DNA of 64,000 nucleotides from Chitinophaga sp. YR627 (GTDB lineage: Bacteria > Bacteroidota > Bacteroidia > Chitinophagales > Chitinophagaceae), in contig NZ_FOUX01000001.1 of assembly GCF_900114995.1 (NCBI RefSeq), forward strand, positions 1,426,001-1,490,000, given 5' to 3'. Each line of letters opens with the position of its first letter. Within the stretch, counting starts at the first letter, position 1. Under the pieces are notes generated by a model. That model saw only the letters and a list, made by a program, of their open reading frames with translations, did no database searches and was not told where the DNA came from. The position numbers were made by a program, and so were the translations under genes. Positions 34,828-43,385 of the stretch are shown here, one piece after another.

Positions 34828-34965
34828 CAGGGGATAAAATTCTAAAAAAAAAGCGGGTGGTTGTAATGTCAGAGGCAATTATTCCGGATTTCGTAAATCA
34901 AATTCCCGGTTTGATCAGCGAAGAGAAGCTGGTTGTCGATCAACAGTCCTTACGACCTGAAAGGA

Positions 34966-35706
34966 TCACGGCAAAACTTCAAGACTGATCAGCCAGTCTG
35001 TTTTCCCTTTCTTTTCCCCGTAGGTCAGTCTTACTTTATCACCCGGATGTAAAGGCGCTTTATAGTGTTCTATGAGGTCGCCGGTACCCGTTCTGTACTT
35101 TTTGATGTGCCGGTCACTGCTATCAGTGCTGACAGCATAAATGACAATGCCGATCACTTCCCGGATGGTCGTGGTTATCACTATCTTATTATGGCTACTG
35201 TTTATTCGCTGTCGCCTGGGAATATAATAAAGCAGTACTGTCAGTAAAAAAGGGACCAGGCAGAAGATCAGGAGGCCGGGGAGCGCCGTTTTTCCGAAAT
35301 CCTTTGTAGCCGCATACCATATTCCGCCAATCAACACAAGTAAGCTTACACAACCCAGACGGATACCTGCGCTGTTTAACAGATCGCTTTTTTCAGCCCC
35401 GGTCAGCGGTTGGGTGATCTCTTGGGTGAGCGGATCATTGTAGCTGATTTTCATCAGGTAATGCTCCCCATTCTTTTCTATCAGTTCAAGTGTGACGGGT
35501 ATGTTAAGCATCCCATGCATGTGCTCGATCTCATGTTTGTAATGCCCGATATCATAAAAGGAGGGATGTACTATTGAGATGTAGGTGTCTGTTGCAAAGC
35601 CGTCAAAATGGTAGCGTAACTGGTTCTTTTTAACGATCTCTACACGGCGTAAAGTACCCGAAATGACTTTTTGGGTGCCGTTCTTTAATGGGTATGGTAT
35701 GATCAC
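34966..35706 (-). CDS. Hypothetical two-helix membrane protein
   Basis: 246 residues, family not recognised. An N-terminal beta domain (VISGTLRRVEIVKKNQLRYHFDG-like strands) is followed by two adjacent membrane helices at about 113-160 (IRLGCVSLLVLIGGIWYAA, ALPGLLIFCLVPFLLTVLLYYI) and a C-terminal beta domain (GDKVRLTYGEKKGKTDWLISL). The two soluble ends look like related strand-rich modules facing the cytoplasm. It resembles DUF3592-type proteins only in outline. Alone on its strand. Confidence 0.6.
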   Translation of the reverse strand: MIIPYPLKNGTQKVISGTLRRVEIVKKNQLRYHFDGFATDTYISIVHPSFYDIGHYKHEIEHMHGMLNIPVTLELIEKNGEHYLMKISYNDPLTQEITQPLTGAEKSDLLNSAGIRLGCVSLLVLIGGIWYAATKDFGKTALPGLLIFCLVPFLLTVLLYYIPRRQRINSSHNKIVITTTIREVIGIVIYAVSTDSSDRHIKKYRTGTGDLIEHYKAPLHPGDKVRLTYGEKKGKTDWLISLEVLP

Positions 35707-36004
35707 AGGATATAGTTGATAATGCGATATAGGTGGTTAAAGCGCCTTAAATATAATAATAACAGTTGTTTTTTGACTGAAGTACAGGTTGATTTATTTG
35801 AAATACCTTTTTCCCGGATCGACATTATTTTAGTATCTACTAAATAAAAAAAGTGATACTTTGGTACCTTTAGCCGGAAAAAATTAACTGTCAATGTAGC
35901 ACTAAACCAGCTGTTGTTATTCCACGTATTATGTGTCATGCGTTTTAGCCGTATGCCTGGATCTCATATGCGATACATTTAATAAAATTCCACCTTATTT
36001 GAAG

Positions 36005-37867
36005 ATGACCAGCTTGCCATCACCAAAACCTTATCTGATAGCTATTATCTGCTGCTGCTTTTTTATGTGCGCCAAAGCGCAACGTCCTGTATATATCGAT
36101 CATACAATGGGCGAGTATATATTTACCTATGGTGAAATAAACTGGTTAGAAGATCGCTCCGGAACCATCGGTTTTGAAGAGATAAGGAGCCGGGATGCAG
36201 CAGGCACATTCAGGATTAATACGGATTACTATCCCAAGAACTTTAATCCTCACTCCGTATATTGGTTTAAAGTACAGGTAACCTTTTCCGATTCCATCCC
36301 CGGAAATCAGCGCTTATTTGAGTTCTATGACCAGACCATTGAAGAACTGACTGTTTATTTACCGGATGTACATGGCGTATATACAGAACTTCATTCAGGG
36401 GCAGGCAATGCATTCAAAAACCGGCTTTACAGACACAAAAATTTCGAATTCCTTATACCTGATATGTCTAAAGGCACCTACGTATATTATGTCAGGATCA
36501 AGTCTTTGAACGAGATTAATTTCATCATGGTATACCGGTCGATCGAGCGGTTCATTAACTATGCCCTGGTCGAATATATCACGTACGGGTTATTCTACGG
36601 GATGATCCTTGTTTTCTGTTTATACAATCTGCTGATGTTGCTGGCCACCCGTCTCAGCCATTATCTTTATTATGTATTATATATCGTAAGTGTAGGTGTT
36701 TATGAGATGAGTACCGACGGCATTGCGTTTCAGTTCATATGGCCGGATATGCCGGGATTAAATGAGTATATGTACGGCATCTCGCTGTATTGTATGAGTA
36801 TCTTCGCACTCGTTTTTGCCAGGACCTTATTAAGGGTAAAAAGACAGAGTCCACTGCTTTATAACCTGATCAATTGGACCATCGTTATAAGGACATTGTA
36901 CTTCCTCGTTTGCCTGTTTGCCAGGAAAGAATGGTTTATCTATAAATTTCTTGATTTTATCCCCCTTTTTGTCGCATTTCTTTCCGGGTTTGTTATCTGG
37001 TGTAAAGGCTTCAAACCGGCACGTTTCTTTGTACTGGGAAATGCGATACTTTTTATCGGCGCTATTGTCAAGCTGATCACCGTATTAGGTTTTGTGAAGG
37101 GATTATCAGGTGTGGTCGGTCATTACAGTATGGTAATTGGTTTTGTGATGGAAATGGTACTCTTGTCTTTTTCCATCGGTGATCAGGTAAGATTGTTCAG
37201 GAAAGAGAAAAAGCAGGCGCAGGATGACGCCTTTTATCATATGCAGCATAATCTGAAACTTCAGGCATCCGTCAATCAGCAGCTGGAGGAACAGGTAGCA
37301 GCGCGTACCCGGCAACTGGAGAGTCAGTCCAGGGAAATACACGAACAGGCACAGGAGATCGCACGTATGAATAAGTTGCTGGAAAAAGACAATGCTGAAC
37401 TGAAGACGAATATAGAAAAGATCACGGATGCACGTATTAAATCGGCTGAACTTACATTTGAAGAATTCAGCCAGAAATACCCCGATCAGGAGAAATGTTA
37501 CAGCTTCCTTGCTGACCTGAAATGGAACAAAGGGTTTACCTGCAGAAAATGTGGGTATGCGAACTACAGTACGGGCCGCAAACCCTTCAGCCGACGGTGT
37601 AACAAATGCGCTTATGAGGAATCACCCATGCATGACACGATCTTTGAAAACAACCGGATCCCCATCAATAAGGCTTTCTATATTGTGTACCTGGTATTTA
37701 CGACTAAAGGCAACATTTCTTCTTATCAGATAGCCGAGAAAACTGACATGCGGCAGGGTACCTGCTGGGCATACGCATCCCGGGTAAAAACCTTGTTAGA
37801 TATGGAGTCGGGTGCCTCAAAAAAGAGTAAAAAAGGTAGCTGGACCGATCTGATAATGAAGACATAG
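36005..37867 (+). CDS. 7TM-DISM receptor fused to IS1595-type zinc ribbon
   Basis: 620 residues from the ATG at 36005. Signal peptide (cleavage near MCAKAQ, residue 26), extracellular 7TMR-DISM beta-sandwich (about 28-180; VYWFKVQVTF, LFEFYDQTIEELTVYLP), seven helices (about 185-395), a coiled coil (about 400-480), then a module matching the N-terminus of IS1595/ISXO2 transposases: a 'F-x-Q-K-Y-P-D-Q' lead (488-494), a zinc ribbon with C513/C516 and C532/C535, and a helix-turn-helix-like end (YLVFTTKGNISSYQIAEKT). No DDE nuclease domain follows; it stops at 620. I read it as a membrane receptor whose output is a captured DNA-binding module. No kinase, cyclase or LytTR domain is present. No SD; frame open upstream to 35933. 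Confidence 0.85.
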   Translation: MTSLPSPKPYLIAIICCCFFMCAKAQRPVYIDHTMGEYIFTYGEINWLEDRSGTIGFEEIRSRDAAGTFRINTDYYPKNFNPHSVYWFKVQVTFSDSIPGNQRLFEFYDQTIEELTVYLPDVHGVYTELHSGAGNAFKNRLYRHKNFEFLIPDMSKGTYVYYVRIKSLNEINFIMVYRSIERFINYALVEYITYGLFYGMILVFCLYNLLMLLATRLSHYLYYVLYIVSVGVYEMSTDGIAFQFIWPDMPGLNEYMYGISLYCMSIFALVFARTLLRVKRQSPLLYNLINWTIVIRTLYFLVCLFARKEWFIYKFLDFIPLFVAFLSGFVIWCKGFKPARFFVLGNAILFIGAIVKLITVLGFVKGLSGVVGHYSMVIGFVMEMVLLSFSIGDQVRLFRKEKKQAQDDAFYHMQHNLKLQASVNQQLEEQVAARTRQLESQSREIHEQAQEIARMNKLLEKDNAELKTNIEKITDARIKSAELTFEEFSQKYPDQEKCYSFLADLKWNKGFTCRKCGYANYSTGRKPFSRRCNKCAYEESPMHDTIFENNRIPINKAFYIVYLVFTTKGNISSYQIAEKTDMRQGTCWAYASRVKTLLDMESGASKKSKKGSWTDLIMKT

Positions 37868-37888
37868 CGATCCTCAGTCCCCTTACTG

Positions 37889-38773
37889 TCAAAACTGAAT
37901 AAGTGCACCGATCGTGACCTGCTTTGCGTTGGTAAACGCGCCATTAAACTGTGTAGTCTGGACAGTACCAGATTCGAGGAATAATTGATCTGTACCCGTT
38001 CCGGTTGCTGCATGTCGCAAGGCGCCAGATAGCAATAATGATAAATAAGACTTTAACCGGAAAATACCTGTTACAGTTCCATTCAGATCAAAGCCCCTGG
38101 CATGGTGTTTAAAACTGACCGGGTGTTGAAAGGCGTCAATCAGGTTCCAGTCTGCTACAGCATTATAGTTCATCTGACCATACTGTAACTCTCCGGTGAG
38201 GTCCAGCCAGGAAGTGACCCTGTAAAGGCCTGAAAATCCGCCTGAAATTCCTTTCCAGCTGGTATTATAAGTACAACGCAGGTTTTTCTCGCCGGACACA
38301 TACGCCGCATGATCCAGCAGGAATAAGAACTCCTTATTGGCGGCATATCCGGCAAAGATGGCTAAACGTACACCCGGTCTTTGCAGCAGATGGTATCCGC
38401 CATACAGCCGGAAAGCAGATAAATACCCTTCATCGGCATCCAGTTGCGCGTGATAGCTGGGCCGCTGACGGTCATCTTCTGCGTAATCGGTGTCCGTGGC
38501 GTTCCCTGATCGGATAAAGCTGCGGGACAGTGCGCCTTTGATAAACAAGCGGCTGTTGAGGTTGAATTGCCCTTTTACAGCGACCAAAGGGCCGCTTAAC
38601 GAGCGCCATTTTACTTCGGAGAGGATATTGGGTGATTGTCCGCTGCCGTTACCCGCTATCGACCATCGCAGATCAGCTGTCTGGTATCCGCCCGTTACCG
38701 CAAATTCCACGTTTTGAGCATGGCCGATGATACAACTGAACAGGCATATACCTGTAAATAAAAAGAATTTCAT
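37889..38773 (-). CDS. Outer-membrane beta-barrel protein (omptin-like outline)
   Basis: 294 residues, signal peptide ending GHAQ (about 20). The rest is regular beta-strand sequence ending in FTNAKQVTIGALIQF, typical of an outer-membrane barrel. Segments GISGGFSGLYRVTSWLDLTG and ADWNLIDAFQHPVSFKHHARG recall omptin-fold / Protochlamydia outer-membrane proteins, but I cannot confirm catalytic residues. It converges on the 7TM-DISM gene with 21 bp between stops. Confidence 0.65.
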   Translation of the reverse strand: MKFFLFTGICLFSCIIGHAQNVEFAVTGGYQTADLRWSIAGNGSGQSPNILSEVKWRSLSGPLVAVKGQFNLNSRLFIKGALSRSFIRSGNATDTDYAEDDRQRPSYHAQLDADEGYLSAFRLYGGYHLLQRPGVRLAIFAGYAANKEFLFLLDHAAYVSGEKNLRCTYNTSWKGISGGFSGLYRVTSWLDLTGELQYGQMNYNAVADWNLIDAFQHPVSFKHHARGFDLNGTVTGIFRLKSYLSLLLSGALRHAATGTGTDQLFLESGTVQTTQFNGAFTNAKQVTIGALIQF

Positions 38774-38839
38774 AGCGTATGATGTAGCTTACCCGCCTGG
38801 AAGCAGGTCCGGGCGGGTAAACTCAATTTAACAGGTGAG

Positions 38840-40651
38840 CTACTGATTGACGCCAAAGGCTTCCCAACCAGATATTGTGGCACGGTTACAATTCATTGGC
38901 TGTGTTCCGTTTTCGGAACTTACATACTGACCATTACTTCCCCTGAGGGATATTTTACCGTCAGCATTGACAACCCAGTCAAATTTTTCCCAGTCGCCAA
39001 TAGTTAGACGACTACAGGTCATTGCTTGTGTACCGTTTTCTGATGATACATATTTTCCCTGGGACTGGAGCGCTATTTTGCCTCCGCCAGCATCTACCAC
39101 AGTAAAGGTTTCCCAGCCGGATGCAGTTGGTCTGTTACAGTTCATTGCCTGTGTACCATTCTCGCTGCTTACGTATTGGTTATTAAAGCCTTTCAGGGTA
39201 ATGTTCTGGCCTATAGGTGCAGTTGGTGTAGTCGTGGCGCCTGACCATTTAAATGTAGCCGCAGCACCGCCAGGCAGCGAATAGGTAAAGGATTGGCTGC
39301 CCCATTTCACTTTAAAGGAAACATTTCCGCCACCGTTATTGAATGCCAGTAATACTTTAGAGCCATCGCTGTTTCTGAAAGCAGTCGTCTGGATGTTGCC
39401 GGAACTGTTAGACGCAATTCGTACTGCGCCTGGACGTACGAATTTGGAAACATGTCCGATGATATAGTAACCAACACGGCGTACGATATTGCCTCCGTCG
39501 ATAGTTACCGCACCCATTGATACGGTGCTGCCGCCTGGTGTATGAGGGCCACCCTGAGAATCGCTGATCAGGTTCCATTCCAGTACAGTTTTAGACCAGT
39601 TGTTCAGTGAACCGATTACTACGTTCTGGATGTGCCAGGAGAGGTCTCCGGAAAAACTACCACCAACGGAAGTATATTGTTCCGTGAAATAAACATTCTT
39701 ATTAGTGGCATTCTTTACGGTCGTCATAGCAGAGATATTACCGCCATAGAGGTGAAACGCAGAACCATCCACATAGGAGCTGTTATTTGCTACATAAGTA
39801 GGATACTCTGTGTTATCACAGTTGTGGTCATAACAGATGATCTTGCAGTTAAAACCAGCTCCCCTTAACTTGGGCCCGATATAGTCATTGATCAGACCGA
39901 GCTGGTTTTCTTTGGTGAGTGTCATGCTGGGCTCATTGTAGGGATTCAGCGGTTCGTTCTGAGGGGTGATGCCCCAGATTTCAATACCCTGTGCTCTCAT
40001 GGCGTTCATGTAATCCAGCCAGTATTGACCATAACTTTCATAGTTTTCCGCCTTTAGTGTACCGCCAACGAAAGAGCCGTTTGTTTTCATCCAGCGGGGA
40101 GCCGTCCATGGTGTTGCGAGTACTTTGATCGCCGGATTGATCGCCAGGATCTTTTTCAGGATGGGAATGGTATAGGTCAGGTCCGGACCAGACAAACTAA
40201 AAGACGCACCATCGCGATAGGTATAGGAATAATCACTCAGGTCGGTGGCACCTACGCCTATGCGGACTACCGAGATGCCGATACCGCTGGCAGGACTGAA
40301 AAGTTCATTTAACAAAGACGATTGTGCAGACGCTGACAGGTTGTTGATTAATTTGGCGCTCCCCTGGGTCAGGGTGTATCCGAAACCGTCGATACCCTGA
40401 TAAGTAGTTCCCTCGTTCACTGTAATTGTTGTGCCACTGGTGCCTGCATCAGGCGCAAATGTGACATTACCCTGTTGTTGCAGGAGCGCACTCTGGTTGC
40501 CGGTAGTCATCCAGATGCTTACAGACTCATTTGCCCTCGCAACTGTCTGACTGCCATCAGCTTCATCTGGTGTATTAATGTTCTTTTTACATGCATAAAA
40601 TGCAATACAAAGCATGCCTGCGGCGGCAAGCCGAAGATAAATTTTTCTCAT
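38840..40651 (-). CDS. GH30-family glycoside hydrolase lipoprotein with beta-trefoil
   Basis: 603 residues. Lipobox FYAC (Cys21) places it on the outer membrane. The GH30 (beta/alpha)8 barrel runs about 65-400: acid/base E233 in ITPQNEP and nucleophile E324 in [19 protein letters not shown] and SAFHLYGG are further family motifs. The beta-sandwich follows (about 400-470). After a Thr/Pro linker (471-480) come three tandem repeats forming a fascin/ricin-like beta-trefoil. GH30 enzymes cleave beta-glucosyl or related bonds (glucosylceramidase, beta-1,6-glucanase); the exact substrate is open. It is not within a SusCD locus. Confidence 0.88.
   Translation of the reverse strand: MRKIYLRLAAAGMLCIAFYACKKNINTPDEADGSQTVARANESVSIWMTTGNQSALLQQQGNVTFAPDAGTSGTTITVNEGTTYQGIDGFGYTLTQGSAKLINNLSASAQSSLLNELFSPASGIGISVVRIGVGATDLSDYSYTYRDGASFSLSGPDLTYTIPILKKILAINPAIKVLATPWTAPRWMKTNGSFVGGTLKAENYESYGQYWLDYMNAMRAQGIEIWGITPQNEPLNPYNEPSMTLTKENQLGLINDYIGPKLRGAGFNCKIICYDHNCDNTEYPTYVANNSSYVDGSAFHLYGGNISAMTTVKNATNKNVYFTEQYTSVGGSFSGDLSWHIQNVVIGSLNNWSKTVLEWNLISDSQGGPHTPGGSTVSMGAVTIDGGNIVRRVGYYIIGHVSKFVRPGAVRIASNSSGNIQTTAFRNSDGSKVLLAFNNGGGNVSFKVKWGSQSFTYSLPGGAAATFKWSGATTTPTAPIGQNITLKGFNNQYVSSENGTQAMNCNRPTASGWETFTVVDAGGGKIALQSQGKYVSSENGTQAMTCSRLTIGDWEKFDWVVNADGKISLRGSNGQYVSSENGTQPMNCNRATISGWEAFGVNQ
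38843..39202 (-). repeat. Three in-gene repeats encoding a beta-trefoil
   Basis: Residues 484-603 of the GH30 protein are three copies of about 40 residues sharing YVSSENGTQ-x-M-x-C and W-E-x-F, with G-K-I-x-L between copies. The central peptide YVSSENGTQ is identical in all three, unusual for a trefoil, where repeats normally diverge. Confidence 0.8.
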
Positions 40652-41173
40652 TTTGTGGATTTTTACTGGTTAATAATTGGCCGATTGATGTTAGCTCAGG
40701 CAAAGCTTGCTAAGTCATAGGATCTGATATTTATGGTTAAAGGGTACTTATTACTCTTCATAATCGTGGACGTGGATAGCGATAATAGTGTACAGATAAT
40801 TGACTCATGGCTCAGGATGAACAGTTGGTTAGGCTGTCTCCTGAATGCTCAAATTTATCGAAATAAAAGTCAATAAAACAAAGAAATGTTCTCGCAAAAT
40901 GCTGATTATCAATAAATGAGAAGGTGATTTAATTCACTTAAAACACATGTTGCACATAAAAAGAGGCATTGAAAAACATCACTTTAGATTTGTGGATTTT
41001 CCGGGTAATGACACTTTTAATACACTTAAAAAACATTTGATCTATTGCTCAATGAGTGTGCTGTTTTCCTGTCTGATAACCCCTTTGTCACTTTCCGGCA
41101 GATCGTGCAAACATTGGTTACAATCGTATAAAGCTCCTGCGGCCTCTCGCGAATACCTGCTATATCAAATGAA
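40652..41173. other. Gene-free stretch upstream of GH30
   Basis: About 520 bp between the divergent-side start of the GH30 gene and the hairpin at 41174. It is A/T-rich, contains an isolated TAGATTTG (-7-like) near 40988 without a -33, and an open frame at 40947-41216 with no protein-like features. I see no RNA gene or repeat in it; it may hold the GH30 control region. Confidence 0.5.
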
Positions 41174-41208
41174 ATGGCCGCAAAAAGTAGCTGTCTTTTT
41201 GCGGCCAT
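41174..41208. terminator. Hairpin after the GIY-YIG gene
   Basis: Perfect 14-base arms (atggccgcaaaaag at 41174-41187, its complement at 41195-41208) with a 7-nt loop. A and T runs lie inside the stem. It starts 29 bp beyond the stop of the minus-strand gene at 41237. Confidence 0.6.
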
Positions 41209-41236
41209 CGTTATGAATCAGTTGATGATAATCTCC

Positions 41237-41674
41237 TTAAACAGCTTTGTTCCACTTGGGGAATAATCCGAAGATATCCTGGTGTTGCCTTAATAAGGTC
41301 TTTTTCAGCACGTCCGGACAGTCTGTATACCCCGTATCATGGGTTACATACCAGTATATATTTAAGGCTTCAATATTTTCTCTGGTCATCTGTTTTTTCC
41401 AGGCAATATGTGCAGGTGTTTTTCCAAACTGCTGACCATTAACAATTTCATCTTTGAGCCCCCCTAATCCTTCTTTTCTGATGGAGAGGGTACCATCTTT
41501 TTCAACCTTACCTGAATGGCCGATATAGATGAGCTCAACTCTTCCCTTTTTTAGCGCATAGATAACATATACGCCACTTTTATCAGCAGGCGCATTGCAT
41601 ACCTTTTGCAAATCCTGTTCTGGAGTGAGAAAGAAGTGGTCTTGTGTTTTGTATTTGTCTAGAATGTCAAACAT
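41237..41674 (-). CDS. GIY-YIG nuclease-fold protein
   Basis: 145 residues. The GIY...YIG signature appears as GVYVIY (near 34-39) and IYIGHSGK (near 49-56), 10 residues apart in the usual order. The rest (LSIRKEGLGGLKDEIVNGQQ, WKKQMTRENIEALNIYWYVTHD) is consistent with the small single-domain GIY-YIG proteins common in Bacteroidota. A catalytic Arg (in SIRKEG) and a Glu (in RENIEAL or later) are present but not certain. Might act on DNA or be non-catalytic. Stands alone on the minus strand ahead of a hairpin. Confidence 0.75.
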   Translation of the reverse strand: MFDILDKYKTQDHFFLTPEQDLQKVCNAPADKSGVYVIYALKKGRVELIYIGHSGKVEKDGTLSIRKEGLGGLKDEIVNGQQFGKTPAHIAWKKQMTRENIEALNIYWYVTHDTGYTDCPDVLKKTLLRQHQDIFGLFPKWNKAV

Positions 41675-41714
41675 CTTGTAAAGATAAGTTATCCCGTCGA
41701 ATCATTATTAATGT

Positions 41715-42263
41715 CTACTTCAGCATAAATAAGACGTAAAATAATAGCAGGTCCTCTTTTTGCAAAGATTGCAGTAACAACTTCATGGCCTTGCTCATAT
41801 GCTTTTCAATAGCGCTCTGAGAGAGCTGCATACGTTCCGCGATCTGTTTGTAACTCATGCCCAGCTCCCGGTGCATTAAAAATATAGTGCGGCTTTTTTC
41901 GGGTAGCTGTGCAATGGCCAGGTCCAGTTTATGCAGATCAGGCTGCGTCAGCTCAGCTGCCTGTACAGGCAACGGTGGCATTGTATCCAATGTTTCCATC
42001 CAGGTTTCAGGCAGCCGCGCTTTTTTTCGAATAGCATCGATCAACAGGTCTTTGGCTACTTTTTTTACCAGGGGCAGCAGGTTTTCTGTATCCTGCCAGG
42101 TGCCCATTTTCAGCCATACTTTCAGGTAACATTCCTGCATGATATCTTCCACGAACGCACTGTCTTTACTGTACTGTGAGAGGAAACCATAAAGCTTGTC
42201 ACGGGTGTTGGCAAAAAGGTAGTTGAATTGCTGTTCTTTATCAGAGTAACTCGTCCCCATCAT
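41715..42263 (-). CDS. ECF RNA polymerase sigma factor
   Basis: 182 residues (MMGTSYSDKEQQFNYLF). Region 2: SAFVEDIMQECYLKVWLKMGTW. Region 4: LPEKSRTIFLMHRELGMSYKQIA and LSQSAIEKHMSKAMKLLLQSL, with the usual hydrophobic tail (LLLFYVLFMLK). It is divergent from the FecR gene at 42375 rather than upstream of it, with 111 bp between starts. It presumably serves the FecR/receptor operon. Confidence 0.92.
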   Translation of the reverse strand: MMGTSYSDKEQQFNYLFANTRDKLYGFLSQYSKDSAFVEDIMQECYLKVWLKMGTWQDTENLLPLVKKVAKDLLIDAIRKKARLPETWMETLDTMPPLPVQAAELTQPDLHKLDLAIAQLPEKSRTIFLMHRELGMSYKQIAERMQLSQSAIEKHMSKAMKLLLQSLQKEDLLLFYVLFMLK

Positions 42264-42295
42264 ATATTCAGATGTTTTAAAGGTAGGACCTCCAT

Positions 42296-42322
42296 GTTAC
42301 GTAATTGTTAAGCCTGTGTAAC
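42296..42322. promoter_or_regulatory. Inverted GTTAC/GTAAC pair between sigma and fecR
   Basis: GTTAC (42296-42300) and GTAAC (42318-42322) form an outward-facing pair 17 nt apart in the divergent promoter region, so each direction presents GTAAC. ECF -35 elements commonly contain AAC, so this may be a pair of divergent autoregulated promoters. No shared -10 is evident. Confidence 0.3.
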
Positions 42323-42374
42323 TGCATTGAGGTAAGCAGGCGTTTTTACGGGTTAGTTGTAAAGATGTCAATAC

Positions 42375-43325
42375 ATGCCCTTAGATCCTTTACAATTACA
42401 ACGTTGGATAGATGGAACTTCTGATGATACCGAACGTGCGGAAATAGAAATGCTGCTGGCTACTCAGCCTCAGTTACTGGACGATCTGTTGAATGAGAGC
42501 TGGGATAAGGCGGACGCGGTCATGCCGGCGGAAGCCAGTGACCGTCTGAAGGCTGCTCTTCAGGCAAAACTTAAGCTACGGGGACGTATACGGTCTATGT
42601 TATGGCGTGCAGCAGTGGCGGCCGTAATAATAGGCGTCATGATCACATTACGCCGGCACCGGCAGACTGATTCACCAGCCCCGGCGCCAGAGATGGCTAT
42701 TCAGTGGAAAACCGTTGTAAACACGCATGCTAATATCGTAAAGATCACTTTGCCGGATAGCTCTTTTGTATGGCTGCACCAGAAAGCGACATTACAATAT
42801 GTTACCCATTTTAAAACGAACCGTCAGGTCAAACTATCAGGGGAGGCCTTTTTTGAGGTAGCAGCCAATGCGCATCCGTTTACACTGACAGCTGGTAGCT
42901 TACACACCACCGTATTGGGCACACAGTTCAATGTAGAAGCTTATCCGATGGAGCAGATGACACGTGTGTCGCTGATAAGCGGAAAGGTAGCCGTAAAATT
43001 TGCTGCCGGGGAGGTAGTACTGCAACCAGGAAAGGCGCTTATCGCTGATGCACAGGGCGTGCGGGAAGAGTCCGTGAATGTACTGCTCAGTGATGCCTGG
43101 ACAGGCAATAGTCTGGTATTCAACCACCTGCCGTTGGCGGATGTATTAAGACGTATAGGCGATCATTACGGAAAGCATATCAGGTTTGACGCCCCTTTGC
43201 CAACCGGTTTGTATTTTAATTCTGTATTACCGGGTAATGATCTGAAAGCCGCATTATCTAACCTCTCCTTTGTATATAAACTGCATTTCCACCAGCAGGG
43301 AGACACTTTGCGGGTGACACTATAA
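42375..43325 (+). CDS. FecR-family anti-sigma factor
   Basis: 316 residues (MPLDPLQLQRWIDGTSDDTE). The cytoplasmic N-terminus is followed by a membrane helix at about 77-92 (MLWRAAVAAVIIGVMITL), a FecR domain (ITLPDSSFVWLHQKATLQYV, RQVKLSGEAFFEVA, TTVLGTQFNVEAYP) and a C-terminal DUF4974 domain (FNHLPLADVLRRIGDHYG, ALSNLSFVYKLHFHQQGD). It is the partner of the divergent sigma factor and of the receptor 60 bp downstream. A GC-rich hairpin lies in that gap. Confidence 0.93.
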   Translation: MPLDPLQLQRWIDGTSDDTERAEIEMLLATQPQLLDDLLNESWDKADAVMPAEASDRLKAALQAKLKLRGRIRSMLWRAAVAAVIIGVMITLRRHRQTDSPAPAPEMAIQWKTVVNTHANIVKITLPDSSFVWLHQKATLQYVTHFKTNRQVKLSGEAFFEVAANAHPFTLTAGSLHTTVLGTQFNVEAYPMEQMTRVSLISGKVAVKFAAGEVVLQPGKALIADAQGVREESVNVLLSDAWTGNSLVFNHLPLADVLRRIGDHYGKHIRFDAPLPTGLYFNSVLPGNDLKAALSNLSFVYKLHFHQQGDTLRVTL

Positions 43326-43330
43326 AAAAA

Positions 43331-43352
43331 TCCTCCGCAGGCCAGCGGAGGA
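43331..43352 (+). other. GC-rich stem-loop between fecR and the receptor gene
   Basis: TCCTCCGC (43331-43338) pairs with GCGGAGGA (43345-43352), loop AGGCCA, 5 bp after the fecR stop. An A-run precedes it but no T-run follows, so on the plus strand it is more like an mRNA-processing or attenuation element than a terminator. Confidence 0.5.
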
Positions 43353-43385
43353 CATCGCAAACATTTACTGTTTACTAAAAAACGA

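Noticed and set aside
37440-37867. Fragment of an IS1595 insertion sequence inserted in the 7TM-DISM gene
   Set aside because: The junction is in frame through a coiled coil, there are no inverted repeats or target duplication, and the zinc ligands are intact, so a fusion fits better.
40947-41216. Open frame of 89 codons on the plus strand
   Set aside because: It is out of keeping with local gene structure, overlaps the hairpin at 41174-41208, and shows no domain, signal or promoter.
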